A stretch of DNA of 64,000 nucleotides from Albimonas donghaensis. Its GTDB lineage: Bacteria > Pseudomonadota > Alphaproteobacteria > Rhodobacterales > Rhodobacteraceae. The notes below the pieces were generated by a model that was given only the letters and a program-made list of their open reading frames with translations, did no database searches and had not been told where the DNA came from. The stretch's first letter is position 1, and each line of letters begins with the position of its first letter. The DNA lies in assembly GCF_900106695.1 (NCBI RefSeq), contig NZ_FNMZ01000007.1:121810-185809 (forward strand), in the 5' to 3' direction. Shown one piece after another: positions 1 through 9,866 of the stretch. The position numbers were made by a program, and so were the translations under genes.

Positions 1-206
1 TGCGGGGGGACTCTGATTCGCCCGCCCCGCCCGGAGCGCGGCCCCGAGGGCTGCAGGGCGGGGCGATGTCGGGGCGAAGCCGCGACGAGGGCCGCGCGGC
101 GGCCCATACGGCCCGGCGCGCCCTCGGGGAAACGCGAAAAGACCCGACCGCGGGGCGCCGCGTCAGGCCATCTAATCGTTCAACCCTGAGGAAGGAAAGG
201 GGGAGA

Positions 207-282
<76 letters not shown>

Positions 283-489
283 ATTCTCCCGCGCCGGCTC
301 TGGTGTCTCCGGCGGCGTGGGGCGGTGTCTAGGCCAGGCTCCGGCGGGTTGCAAGAGGGAAATTTCACCCGCCTCGCTCCGCCGTTTTCCGGCCCCGCGC
401 GCCGCCCCGGCGCGCGTCCTTCGCCGCGCCGCGCCCCGGCCCCGCAGGGGCGAGGCGGGCGCGGCGCCCGAAATCAGGTCGCCCCGATC

Positions 490-840
490 TCAGGTCTCCT
501 CATCGTCCTTCTCGCCGGCGACGGCGCCCAGATCGCTGAGATCGTCATCATCGTCGTCGTCATCGTCGTCGAGCAGCACGTCGTCGACCACGGCGTCTTC
601 TTCCGAGTCGTCATCGTCGTCGATCAGCGCGTCGCCGCTGTCGGCCACGACGGCGGCCGCGGCCGCCTTCTCGGGCTTGGCCTTGGCGCGCGAGGGCGCG
701 GCCGGCTTGCGCTCGGTCAGCGCGGAAAGCGGGAAACTCGCGCCGCAGCTCGGGCAGGCGACGGGATCCCGGAGCAGATCGTAGAAGCGGACGGCGCAGC
801 TCGGGCAGCTTCGCTTCGCGCCCCATTCAGGTTTGGCCAT
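490..840 (-). CDS. FYDLN-acid family protein (TIGR02300-like)
   Basis: A 116-aa protein. The start is the ATG of MAKPEWG rather than an upstream ATG, because the conserved core begins here. Residues 10-35 hold two CxxC pairs (CPSC, CPSC) around an FYDLL motif, a zinc-ribbon-like arrangement typical of the TIGR02300/FYDLN family of alphaproteobacteria. The C-terminal half is low complexity: an Ala/Lys stretch, then a very acidic tail with a run of about ten Asp. No biochemical function is established for the family. The acidic tail suggests binding to a basic partner such as a ribosomal or nucleic-acid-binding protein, which is inference. It lies 207 bp upstream of tRNA-Ala on the same strand. 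Confidence 0.85.
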   Translation of the reverse strand: MAKPEWGAKRSCPSCAVRFYDLLRDPVACPSCGASFPLSALTERKPAAPSRAKAKPEKAAAAAVVADSGDALIDDDDDSEEDAVVDDVLLDDDDDDDDDDLSDLGAVAGEKDDEET

Positions 841-1231
841 GGGGACCCTCCAAGGCGGCAAGTCTGCGGGAATGCGCGCCTCTGCCACATGATTCCGCCC
901 CACGCAAGGGCTCACGCGCGGCCGCGCCCGGCCCGCGGCCCGCCCGCGCCCCCCGCTTTCGCGGCCCGCGCCCCCTTTCGACGCGCTGCGGAAACGCTTT
1001 CCGGAGGCGCCCGCCCGCGCCCGCCCGAGGCTTTCCGGCGACAGGTTCCGACGAACCGCAGGGTTTCGTCCCGAAACCGCGCGACGGGGCGCCGTCGGCG
1101 CCTCCCGGCGCTTGCCGCGCCGCGTCCCCGGGACTAGCGTTCATCCTCCCGCCGCGGCCGCCTCGCGCGTCCGGCGCCTTCCGGCAGCGCCTCGCCCGTC
1201 TTCCGCGGCGCGGCCCGGCCATGGAAACCGC
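841..1231. other. Divergent intergenic region, no gene seen
   Basis: This 391-bp GC-rich spacer separates the divergent FYDLN and PHA-depolymerase genes and should hold both promoters. I find no convincing -35/-10 pair. The only structure seen is a short inverted repeat, GGTTTCG (1062-1068) with CGAAACC (1072-1078). Confidence 0.4.
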
Positions 1232-2641
1232 ATGCTCTACCACGCCTACGAGTTCGCCCATGCCGCCGTCGCCCCCTGGCGCGCCGCGGCACGGCTGGGT
1301 CGCCAGGCCCTGACCGCGCCGCTCAACCCCTGCGCCGCCAGCTTTCCGGCCCGCGCCGGCGCCGCGGCCCTGCAGGTCTTCGTCAACGCCACCGCCCGCT
1401 ACGGCAAACCGGAATTCGGCCTGACCTCGACCCGGCTCGACGGCATGGAGGGGGACGAGACCGCGCCGATCATCCAGCGGACCGTCGCCTCGACCCCGTT
1501 CTGCGACCTGGTGCATTTCCACCGCGACCACCCTGCGGCCGAGGCCCGGCGCGACCCGCCGCTGCTGATCGCGGCGCCCCTGTCCGGGCACTTCGCCACG
1601 CTGCTGCGCGGCACGGTGGAGGCGCTGGCCCCGCATCATGACGTCTACATCACCGACTGGCGCGACGCCCGCAACGTGCCCGTCGCCGCCGGCGCCTTCG
1701 ACATGGACGACTGCACCGAGACGCTGATGGCCTTCTGCCGGATGATCGCCAGCGACGCCGACGGCGACGTGACGCGGGAACGGCCGGCGCTGCTCGCGGT
1801 CAGCCAGGCGGGCGTGCCGGCGCTCGCCGCCGCGGCGATGATGGCCGAGGACGACGATCCGGCGCGCCCGGCCTCGCTGGTGCTGATGGGCTCCCCCATC
1901 GACGTGGCGCGCAACCCCAGGGCGGCGGCGGGGCTGATCGCCTCGCACAGCGCGTCCTGGCTCGAGCGGAACGCCATCGTCACCGTGCCCTGGCCCAATC
2001 CGGGCTTCCTGCGGCGGGTCTATCCGGGGTTCCTGCAGCTCTCGGGCTTCATGCAGATGAACCTCGACCGGCATGTGGACGCCCATATGGACCATTTCCG
2101 CCACCTGATCCGGGGGGATGGCGACGGCGACGCGGCGCATCGGCGGTTCTACGACGAATTCCTGGCGGTGATGGACCTGACCGCCGAGTTCTACCTGCAG
2201 ACACTCGACCGGGTGTTCCGCCGTCGGCTGCTGGCGCGGGGGCTCTACCGGCACCGGGAGACGCGGCCCGTGCGGCCCGAGGCGATCCGCGACATCGCGC
2301 TGATGACGCTGGAGGGCGGGCGCGACGACATCACCGGCCCCGGCCAGACCCGGGCCGCCCATGACCTCTGCGCCGCCCTGCCCGACGCGATGCGCGCGCA
2401 TCTCACGGTCGAGGAGGTCGGGCATTACGGCCTGTTCAACGGCTCGCGCTGGCGGACGGGCACGGCGCCGCGCGTGCGCGACTTCATCCACGCCCAGCGC
2501 ATTCCCGCGCGGGGCCGGGCCCCGGCGGACGCCGGGACGGAAACGGGGGCGGACGCCGGGACGGAAACGGGGCCGAACGCCGGGACGGAAACGGGGGCGG
2601 ACGCCGGGACGGAAACGGGGGCGGGGGCGGCCGCGGGCTGA
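1232..2641 (+). CDS. phaZ: Intracellular polyhydroxyalkanoate depolymerase (PhaZ family)
   Basis: A 469-aa cytoplasmic hydrolase expected to release hydroxyacids from storage PHA granules. The N-terminus MLYHAYEF...APWRAAA and the C-terminal VGHYGLFNGSRWR block are hallmarks of the intracellular PHB depolymerase family. Expected catalytic elements are the nucleophile in LLAVSQAG (Ser191), Asp365/366 in GGRDDITG, and His398 in VGHYG. In the Ralstonia PhaZa-type enzymes the nucleophile is Cys in an otherwise similar motif; here it is Ser. The last ~37 residues are a tandem 8-residue repeat (DAGTETGA-like), absent from typical members of about 410-430 aa. The start is ATG at 1232; an ATG at 1221 is out of frame. 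Family assignment is firm, but activity given the Ser substitution is inferred. Confidence 0.88.
   Translation: MLYHAYEFAHAAVAPWRAAARLGRQALTAPLNPCAASFPARAGAAALQVFVNATARYGKPEFGLTSTRLDGMEGDETAPIIQRTVASTPFCDLVHFHRDHPAAEARRDPPLLIAAPLSGHFATLLRGTVEALAPHHDVYITDWRDARNVPVAAGAFDMDDCTETLMAFCRMIASDADGDVTRERPALLAVSQAGVPALAAAAMMAEDDDPARPASLVLMGSPIDVARNPRAAAGLIASHSASWLERNAIVTVPWPNPGFLRRVYPGFLQLSGFMQMNLDRHVDAHMDHFRHLIRGDGDGDAAHRRFYDEFLAVMDLTAEFYLQTLDRVFRRRLLARGLYRHRETRPVRPEAIRDIALMTLEGGRDDITGPGQTRAAHDLCAALPDAMRAHLTVEEVGHYGLFNGSRWRTGTAPRVRDFIHAQRIPARGRAPADAGTETGADAGTETGPNAGTETGADAGTETGAGAAAG
2525..2620 (+). repeat. 24-bp tandem repeat at the 3' end of phaZ
   Basis: About four in-frame copies of a 24-bp unit containing GCCGGGACGGAAACGGGG encode a DAGTETG[A/P]-like octapeptide. 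The third base block varies slightly (GCGGAC versus CCGAAC). Copy number is likely to be strain-variable through slippage. Confidence 0.9.
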
Positions 2642-2777
2642 TCCCCGCGACCGGCCGCGTGGGCAGCGGCGCCGGCGACCGCTGGACAGGCGCGGGCGCG
2701 CGCGGCATCAGGGGCGAACGACCGGACGGCGCGCGCACGCGCCGGGACGAGCCGGGACGAACCAGGAGGGGACGCGG

Positions 2778-3605
2778 TTGGCGCGATCCGGCGCGGGCGG
2801 AATCGGGGGACGGATGGCGGCGCTGGCGCGCGCCGCCGCGGCCGCCGCGCGCCCCGACACCCGCCCCGGCGCCCGCCCCGCGACCGAAGCCCGGAAGGAG
2901 GAGGCGCTGTTCCTCGACCCGCCCGGCGTGCGCGTGGCGCTGCGCCGCTCGGCCCGCGCCCGACGCTTCACGCTCTCCGTCAGCCGGGTCGACGGCGCGC
3001 CGCACCTGACCCTGCCCCAGCGCGCCTCCGTGGCCGAGGCGCTGGACTTCCTGACCCGCCAGGCCGGCTGGCTGGAGGCCGCCATGGCCCGGGTCCCGCC
3101 CGAGCGGGTGGTGGCCCCCGGCCGCGCCCTGCCCTTCCGCGGCGGCTCGGTGGTGCTGACCCTGCGCCCGTCCGGCCCGCGCCGCGCGCCGACGCTGGAG
3201 AACGGGCGGCTGATGGTCTCCGGCCCCGCCGCCGAGGCCCCGCAGCGGGCGATGAGTTTCGTGAAGGAGACCGCGCGGGCCGAGCTGGTCCCCGCCGCCC
3301 GCGCCTACGCCGCCCGGCTGGGGCGCGAGGCCGGGCCCATCACCCTGCGCGACACGCGGTCCCGCTGGGGGTCCTGCGCGTCCTCGGGGGCGCTGTCCTT
3401 CTCCTGGCGGCTGGCGATGGCGCCGCCGGACGTGCTGGACTACGTGGCCGCGCATGAGGCGGCGCACCTGGTGGAGATGAACCACGGCCCGGATTTCTGG
3501 GCGCTGGTGGACGGGCTGCGCCCCGACTGGCGGGAGTGCCGCGACTGGCTGCGGCGGCACGGGCCGGAACTGCACCGGGTGCGGTTCGCCCCGCCCGCCT
3601 CCTGA
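2778..3605 (+). CDS. YgjP-like (DUF45/SprT-related) zinc metallopeptidase
   Basis: A member of the YgjP/COG1451 family. Signatures are the RSRWGSCASSG block followed by AHEAAHLVEMNHGPDFW, a gluzincin HExxH (HEAAH) with a further His in the NHGPDFW segment. Family members run about 230-260 aa, and substrates are unknown. I favour a TTG start at 2778: a perfect AGGAGG at 2764-2769 lies 8 nt upstream, giving 275 aa. The alternative ATG at 2814 (263 aa) has only a weak GGGGGA before it. The first ~40 residues are Ala/Arg-rich and poorly conserved. It follows phaZ on the same strand after a 136-bp gap with no visible terminator, so co-transcription is possible. Confidence 0.85.
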   Translation: MARSGAGGIGGRMAALARAAAAAARPDTRPGARPATEARKEEALFLDPPGVRVALRRSARARRFTLSVSRVDGAPHLTLPQRASVAEALDFLTRQAGWLEAAMARVPPERVVAPGRALPFRGGSVVLTLRPSGPRRAPTLENGRLMVSGPAAEAPQRAMSFVKETARAELVPAARAYAARLGREAGPITLRDTRSRWGSCASSGALSFSWRLAMAPPDVLDYVAAHEAAHLVEMNHGPDFWALVDGLRPDWRECRDWLRRHGPELHRVRFAPPAS

Positions 3606-3607
3606 CA

Positions 3608-3646
3608 CGCCCCTCCGGCGCCCCGACGCCGGGCGCCGGAGGGGCG
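3608..3646. terminator. Bidirectional terminator hairpin between convergent genes
   Basis: A perfect 16-bp stem (3608-3623 with 3631-3646) and a 7-nt loop CGACGCC lie directly after the metallopeptidase stop and 15 bp from the stop of the convergent membrane-protein gene. There is no U-tract on either side, so termination may rely on stem stability or Rho. Confidence 0.65.
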
Positions 3647-3660
3647 ACGCGATCCGGAGA

Positions 3661-4131
3661 TCAGATCGAGGTGACGGCGACCACGCAGACCAGCACCAGC
3701 CAGACGGCCAGCGCGGTGATCGAGAAATACTGCGCCCCGATCATCATGCTGCGCCAGTAGAAGGCGCGCTGCAGCGCGAACAGAAGGGGGGTGCCGAACA
3801 GGTAGCCCCAGACCAGGAACTGCAGGGTCCCCAGCGGGCGTCGGGCCTGCGACGGCGCCACGCCGGGCAGGTTGAGGTCGGAGAGCCGCTGGGTGTCGAT
3901 GCTCTGAACCGTGAGGTCCCCGCTGCTGGCGGCGCCCTTGGCCAGAGCCAGGACGAAGCCCACGCCGAGCAGGAACATCAGCGCCACCAGAAAATGCGGC
4001 AGCGACACCAGCTTCTTGCGGTACTTGCTCTTGCGACGGCGATTGCGGCGCTTGTCCCGCGTGCTCGGACGCTGGGCGATGCGGGCGACCTGACGGCCGC
4101 CGCCCTCGGCTTCGCTCCGGTCGTCGTTCAC
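3661..4131 (-). CDS. Small integral membrane protein of unknown function
   Basis: I do not recognise this 156-aa protein. After a charged, Arg/Lys-rich N-terminus (RRNRRRKSKYRKK) come three strongly hydrophobic stretches: one starting LVSLPHFLVAL, one around LVWGYLFGTPLLF, and a last one ending WLVLVCVVAVTSI. This predicts a three-helix inner-membrane protein with a cytoplasmic basic N-terminus. I chose the GTG at 4131, preceded by GAGGCGA, because upstream codons show no conserved or hydrophobic character. It is transcribed in the same direction as the upstream PBP gene with a 136-bp gap, so a cell-envelope role is possible but only inferred from position. Confidence 0.6.
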   Translation of the reverse strand: MNDDRSEAEGGGRQVARIAQRPSTRDKRRNRRRKSKYRKKLVSLPHFLVALMFLLGVGFVLALAKGAASSGDLTVQSIDTQRLSDLNLPGVAPSQARRPLGTLQFLVWGYLFGTPLLFALQRAFYWRSMMIGAQYFSITALAVWLVLVCVVAVTSI

Positions 4132-4267
4132 GTGGTCGCCTCGGCCGAATGCGGACCTGCCGTCCGCGCCTCGCTGCGCTCGATCATCCCGACGTTCACC
4201 CCCACAAAATCGCGTCTGATTCGTTGCCGCCAAGGTCCCCCGACCCGGCGCTGAAAATCTTGTGCGC

Positions 4268-6517
4268 TCAACGCTTGTTGAGCTCGTTCCTGTCCTGAGG
4301 CGGCGGCGGCGCTTCCGCTCCGCCCCCTCCTCCGGACCCGCCGAACAGGCGCGCCACGCCGGCGAGCAGCCCGCCGACCGCATTCCCGACGCTGTCCGCG
4401 GCGTCGCGGATCGCGGCCGGGCCGTCGTCGTCGCCGCGCGACGCGATCGGGCCGGAACCGGCACCCGATGCATCGGCCGGCGCTTCCATGTCAAGGGGAC
4501 GTATCGGAAGGTTGACGTGAAGGTCCAGCATCACTTCGCGCCAAATTTCAGCGGGCAGCCCCCCGCCCGTCACACCCGAGAGCGGCGTGTTGTCATCATA
4601 CCCCATCCACACGCCCGTAACATAGTCGGCTGTGAAGCCGATGAACCACGCGTCGCGCGCCGCCTGGGTGGTGCCGGTCTTGCCCGCCGCCGGACGCTCG
4701 CCCAGGCTGGCGCGCCGTCCGGTGCCGCGCTCGATCACCTGGGACATCATCCCGGTCAGCCGCCGCGCGGTCCGCTCCGACATCGCGGTCAGGCCGGATC
4801 CCTTCGCATGGGTCATCAACGGCATGTCGTCCCCGCGCAGGGTGACTTTCTCGATCCCGTAGGGCTCGGCCCGCTTCCCGTGATCGGCGATGGTCGCGTA
4901 GACGCCGGTCATGTCCAGCAGCGTCGCCTCCGACGTGCCCAGCGCGATCGCCGGCCCCGGCGCCAGCGGCGAGGTCACGCCCATCGCGCGCGCCATGTCG
5001 CGCACTTCGGGCAGGCCGGTCTCCACCGCCGTGCGCACCGCCACCGTGTTGACCGAGCGGGCCAGCGCGTCGGTCAGGGTCATCGGGCCGAAGCGCTCGT
5101 TCCGGTAGTTCTGCGGGGTCCAGCCCTTGATGGTGATCGGCTCGTCCCGCACCCGGTCGGCGGGGGAGCGTCCGGCCTCCAGCGCCGCGGCGTAGACGAT
5201 GGGCTTGAAGGCCGAGCCGGTCTGGCGCAGCGCCTGGGTGGCGCGGTTGAACTGCCCGCCGGTTCCCGACACGTCGCGCCCGCCGACCACGGCGCGCACC
5301 GCGCCGTCGGGGGTCATCACCACCACCGCCGCCTGGGCGTCCGAACCTTCGCGCACCTTCTCCTCGAAGACCCGCGCCAGCGCCGCCTCGGCGATCCTCT
5401 GGGCGCGCCGGTCGAACGTGGTGCGGATGGTGACGTCCTCGGTGGTGTCGCGGGTCAGCCAGCCGGGGCCGGAGGTCATCAGCCAGTCGGCGAAGCCGCC
5501 GCCCGCCCGGTCCTCGGCGGCCTTGGACAGCGCGGCGGGATGCGCCCGGGCCTGCGCCGCCTGTTCGGCGGTCAGGTAATCCTGGTCCTCCATCAGCCCC
5601 ACGATCAGCGACGCCCGCGCCCGGCTCTGCTGAAGGTCGGAGGTCGGCGCGTAGCGGGACGGGGCCTTGAGCAGCCCGGCCAGCATCGCCGCTTCCGCAG
5701 GGTTCACCTGCCGGGCGGACTTGCCGAAATAGCGCTGCGAGGCGGCCTCGAACCCGTAGGCGCCGGCGCCCAGATAGACCCGGTTGAGATAGACCGAGAG
5801 GATCTCGTCCTTGGTGTATTTCAGCTCCATGGCCATCGCCATGGGCAGTTCCTTGAGCTTGCGCTCGACCGAACGCTCGGAGGTCAGGAACACGTTCTTC
5901 GCGGTCTGCTGGGTGAGCGTCGAGCCGCCCTGCACCAGCCGGCCGGCGGCGAGATTGGCGGCCATGGCGCGGGCCAGGCCGATCGGGTCGACGCCCCAAT
6001 GATCGAAGTAACGCCGGTCCTCGGTGGCGATGACCGCGTGGATCAGGTGGGGCGACATTTCGGTGGCGCGCAGGGCCCCGCCGAACTGGTCGCCGCGCCA
6101 GGCGAAAACCTCGCCGTCGCGATCCACCAGCGTGACGGAGCCGCGGGCCCGGCCGTCGAGCAGGTCCGAGGCGGGCGGCAGGCTCTGGTAGAACCAGGCG
6201 ACCGAGACGCCGAGCACCAGCAGCAACCCCAGCGCCAGCCGCGAGCCGACCAGCCAGGTCCAGCGCGCGATGAAAAGCACGAGCCCGCGGGCGGCGCGGT
6301 CGATCCAGCCCATGCCTCCACGGCCGCCGCCGCCCCGCTTGCCGCCCCCCCGCCTGCGCGATGCCGCCGGCTTGCGACGGGCGACGGGCTTGGCCTTGCC
6401 GGTGGTCGGGCGCGAGGGCGCGCGCTTGCTCGCGCCGCCGCTCGTGGTCGGAGACGCGACGCCGCGACGGGTCGCGGGCGGCTCTCGCCGGCCCTTGTCA
6501 TTCCTGTTTCGCGCCAC
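4268..6517 (-). CDS. Class A penicillin-binding protein (PBP1A-type transglycosylase/transpeptidase)
   Basis: A 749-aa bifunctional peptidoglycan synthase. The first ~75 residues are a basic Arg/Lys/Gly-rich cytoplasmic tail, followed by one transmembrane anchor (about 78-110). The GT51 domain shows ATEDRRYF (catalytic Glu166), GGSTLTQQ and the RKLKE segment. The transpeptidase domain has SAFK (435-438, nucleophile Ser435), SVN (488-490) and KTG (613-615), so both activities look intact. The start is GTG at 6517 with GAGGGGC upstream. Growing glycan strands and lipid II are the expected substrates, on the periplasmic face. The C-terminal tail after the transpeptidase domain is Gly/Pro-rich. 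Confidence 0.95.
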   Translation of the reverse strand: MARNRNDKGRREPPATRRGVASPTTSGGASKRAPSRPTTGKAKPVARRKPAASRRRGGGKRGGGGRGGMGWIDRAARGLVLFIARWTWLVGSRLALGLLLVLGVSVAWFYQSLPPASDLLDGRARGSVTLVDRDGEVFAWRGDQFGGALRATEMSPHLIHAVIATEDRRYFDHWGVDPIGLARAMAANLAAGRLVQGGSTLTQQTAKNVFLTSERSVERKLKELPMAMAMELKYTKDEILSVYLNRVYLGAGAYGFEAASQRYFGKSARQVNPAEAAMLAGLLKAPSRYAPTSDLQQSRARASLIVGLMEDQDYLTAEQAAQARAHPAALSKAAEDRAGGGFADWLMTSGPGWLTRDTTEDVTIRTTFDRRAQRIAEAALARVFEEKVREGSDAQAAVVVMTPDGAVRAVVGGRDVSGTGGQFNRATQALRQTGSAFKPIVYAAALEAGRSPADRVRDEPITIKGWTPQNYRNERFGPMTLTDALARSVNTVAVRTAVETGLPEVRDMARAMGVTSPLAPGPAIALGTSEATLLDMTGVYATIADHGKRAEPYGIEKVTLRGDDMPLMTHAKGSGLTAMSERTARRLTGMMSQVIERGTGRRASLGERPAAGKTGTTQAARDAWFIGFTADYVTGVWMGYDDNTPLSGVTGGGLPAEIWREVMLDLHVNLPIRPLDMEAPADASGAGSGPIASRGDDDGPAAIRDAADSVGNAVGGLLAGVARLFGGSGGGGGAEAPPPPQDRNELNKR

Positions 6518-7397
<880 letters not shown>

Positions 7398-7431
7398 GCC
7401 CAGCCAACGTACAAAGAGGGATCGCAACGAT

Positions 7432-8805
7432 ATGAACCGTATCTTTCTGAAATCCGCGGGACTGGCGCTCGGCGCCGCCGTGGCGCTGGCGCTTCCCGCG
7501 CTGGCTCAGGATGCCGAGGCGCCCGTCGCGGGCGCGGTGCCCGAGCAGTCCGTGTTCGTCTTCAACACGCTTCTGTTCCTGATCGCCGGCTTCCTGGTGA
7601 TGTTCATGGCCGCGGGCTTCGCCATGCTCGAAGCCGGCCTGGTGCGCACCAAGAACGTCACCATGCAGCTGACCAAGAACATCGCGCTCTTCGCCATCGC
7701 CGCGATCTTCTACTACCTGATCGGCTACAACCTGATGTACCCGCTGGGCGCCTGGTCCATCGGCACGGATGACACCGGCGGCTACCTGGGCGCCTTCGGC
7801 GTCGCGGTGATGGAAGCCGTGGGCGTCGGCGCCGCCGAGGCCGACGACCTGTCCTACGCCACCACCGGCTCGGACTTCTTCTTCCAGCTGATGTTCTGCG
7901 CGACCACCGCCTCGATCGTCTCGGGCACCCTGGCCGAGCGCATCAAGCTGTGGCCGTTCCTGATCTTCACCGTGATCCTGACCGCCTTCATCTACCCGAT
8001 CCAGGCCTCCTGGAAATGGGGCGGCGGCTTCCTGGACAGCCAGTACGGCTTCCTGGACTTCGCCGGCTCGACGGTGGTGCACTCGGTGGGCGGCTGGGCC
8101 GCGCTGGCCGGCGCCCTGATCCTCGGGCCGCGCCTGGGCAAGTACAAGGACGGCCGCGTCACGCCGTTCCCGGGCTCCAACCTGCCGCTGGCCACGCTGG
8201 GCACCTTCATCCTGTGGCTGGGCTGGTTCGGGTTCAACGGCGGCTCGCAGCTCGCCCTGGGCTCGGTCGGCGACGCCGCGGACGTGTCCCGCATCTTCGT
8301 CAACACCAACACCGCGGCCGCCGGCGGCGCCATCGCGGCGATGATCCTGACCCAGGTGGTCTACGGCAAGATCGACCTGACCATGGTGCTCAACGGCGCC
8401 CTGGCCGGCCTGGTCTCGATCACCGCCGAGCCGCTGACCCCCACGCTGGGCATGGCGACCATCATCGGCGCCGTCGGCGGCGTGATCGTCGTCTTCGCCG
8501 TCCCGATGCTGGACCGCATGAAGATCGACGACGTGGTCGGCGCCATCCCGGTGCACCTGTTCTGCGGCATCTGGGGCACCCTCGCGGTGCTGCTGACCAA
8601 CTCGGACGCCACCATCGGCGGCCAGGTCATCTCGATCGTCATCGTCGGCGTGTTCGTCTTCGCGGTCTCGCTGGTGGTCTGGCTGATCCTGAAGATGGTC
8701 ATGGGCATCCGCGTGTCGGCCGAGGACGAGATCGCCGGTCTCGACAGCGCCGAGCTGGGCATGGAGGCCTATCCCGAGTTCGGCAAGGGCTCGCAGATCT
8801 CCTGA
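7432..8805 (+). CDS. amtB: Ammonium transporter AmtB
   Basis: A 457-aa Amt/Mep/Rh channel. The first ~24 residues look like a cleavable signal peptide (ending ALPALAQ), followed by about eleven helices. The two pore histidines are in STVVHSVGGW and IPVHLFCGIWG, both conserved. The aromatic/Ser entry-gate region near FCATTASIVSGT is present. It imports ammonium across the inner membrane, is gated by GlnK from the preceding gene, and is followed by a strong terminator. Length and motifs are normal. Confidence 0.96.
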   Translation: MNRIFLKSAGLALGAAVALALPALAQDAEAPVAGAVPEQSVFVFNTLLFLIAGFLVMFMAAGFAMLEAGLVRTKNVTMQLTKNIALFAIAAIFYYLIGYNLMYPLGAWSIGTDDTGGYLGAFGVAVMEAVGVGAAEADDLSYATTGSDFFFQLMFCATTASIVSGTLAERIKLWPFLIFTVILTAFIYPIQASWKWGGGFLDSQYGFLDFAGSTVVHSVGGWAALAGALILGPRLGKYKDGRVTPFPGSNLPLATLGTFILWLGWFGFNGGSQLALGSVGDAADVSRIFVNTNTAAAGGAIAAMILTQVVYGKIDLTMVLNGALAGLVSITAEPLTPTLGMATIIGAVGGVIVVFAVPMLDRMKIDDVVGAIPVHLFCGIWGTLAVLLTNSDATIGGQVISIVIVGVFVFAVSLVVWLILKMVMGIRVSAEDEIAGLDSAELGMEAYPEFGKGSQIS

Positions 8806-8922
8806 TCCGCACGACTACGGCCAGGGGGCGCGCCAAGCCGCCCCGGGCCGACCCATCGGCGGCGGGTCCCCTCACCGGGGTCCCGCCGGTCCTCCCCGGG
8901 GCGCCTGGCGCCCTCACTTCAC

Positions 8923-8963
8923 GGCCCGGCCTCCGCTTCGACGCGGGCGCCGGGCCTTTTTTT
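8923..8963 (+). terminator. Rho-independent terminator of glnK-amtB
   Basis: GGCCCGGC (8923-8930) pairs perfectly with GCCGGGCC (8949-8956) and is followed directly by seven T (8957-8963). This is the clearest intrinsic terminator in the window. Confidence 0.88.
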
Positions 8964-9084
8964 CGCCGGAGCTCCGGGCGCCGGGCGCCGGGGCTCCGGG
9001 CGCGGCGTTGACCGCGCGCGCTTCGCCGCGGCAGGGTCGGGGGCCCTTCGAAGCTTCCTCCGTATCGCGTCAGGATCCCGCCCC

Positions 9085-9732
9085 ATGCCCGCCCTTCTCC
9101 GCGCCGCGCTCGCCGCCGCCGCCCTTCTGCTCGGCCCCCTCCCCCATGCCCGCGCCGAGGGCCTGTCCTGGGTCGTCGTGACCGGCGTCGCCGCGGGCGA
9201 TGTGCTGAACGTGCGCGAGGCGCCCGACGGCGACGCCCGCGTGCTGGGCGCGCTTTCCCCCGGCGCCCTCGTCGTCTCCAGCGGAGAGACCGCGCGAAGC
9301 TCCGTCGAGTGGACGCGCGTCGCCTCGGGGGAGCTGGAGGGATGGACCGCCAGCCGCTTCCTCGCCCCCGCGAAGTTCGAGACCCTGGACGACCACCGCC
9401 TGCCCGTCGCCGGCGCCTGCGGGGGCGTCGAGCCGTTCTGGGGCGCGCGCTGGGCGGATGGCGCGCTGACCCTGACCGCCCCCGGCGAGCCCGACCGCAC
9501 CCTGCCCATCGTCTCCATCCCCAAGGCCGAGGGCCGGCCCTACGGGCTGATCCAGGCGAAGGGCGGGCACGGCGCGCAGGTGCTGCTCGCCTATGAGGAG
9601 ACGCAGTGCCGCGACGCCATGATCGACGCGCCGGTGCTGGGGCGCGGCGCCCTGATCGTCATCGAGGGCGACGAAACCCGCTGGTATTCCGGCTGCTGCC
9701 GCCCCGCGCCCGGCGCTTTGGCGGTCGAATAG
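9085..9732 (+). CDS. Secreted SH3b-domain protein with COG3650-like C-terminal domain
   Basis: A 215-aa exported protein. A signal peptide (about residues 1-24, ending PHARA) is followed by a bacterial SH3 domain at about 28-95 (VVTGVAAGDVLNVREAPDG... GWTASRFL). The second half has CGGVEPFWGARW, resembling the C-x-G-x-E-P-F-W signature of COG3650 envelope proteins, and four further Cys (TQCRDAM, SGCC). SH3b domains of this kind bind cell-wall peptides; the overall role is unknown. It is probably monocistronic, separated from amtB by a terminator and from rpmJ by a promoter-like element. Confidence 0.75.
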   Translation: MPALLRAALAAAALLLGPLPHARAEGLSWVVVTGVAAGDVLNVREAPDGDARVLGALSPGALVVSSGETARSSVEWTRVASGELEGWTASRFLAPAKFETLDDHRLPVAGACGGVEPFWGARWADGALTLTAPGEPDRTLPIVSIPKAEGRPYGLIQAKGGHGAQVLLAYEETQCRDAMIDAPVLGRGALIVIEGDETRWYSGCCRPAPGALAVE

Positions 9733-9774
9733 ACGCGGCGCCGGGAAAGCATGGCGGAAAGCGCCTCGGGCCCC

Positions 9775-9803
9775 TTGCGACTCCTCCGGGGCTTCGCTAT
9801 GGA
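9775..9803 (+). promoter_or_regulatory. Candidate sigma70 promoter of rpmJ
   Basis: TTGCGA (9775-9780), a 17-nt spacer, then TATGGA (9798-9803), 63 bp upstream of the rpmJ ATG and with no gene between. The -35 matches 4/6 and the -10 is weak, but the spacing is optimal. Confidence 0.4.
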
Positions 9804-9866
9804 CACGGCTCCGAATTCACCTCGCCGAGATGAGGCGCCCGGCGTGGCGCCGCAGGAGACGCAACG

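Noticed and set aside
1062..1078. GGTTTCG/CGAAACC dyad as a terminator or operator
   Set aside because: Short stem with a 3-nt loop in a divergent promoter region; too weak to call.
2484..3608. A 374-codon minus-strand frame with a repeated Phe-Pro-Ser-Arg-Arg-type tail
   Set aside because: The repeat is the phaZ 24-bp repeat read on the wrong strand.
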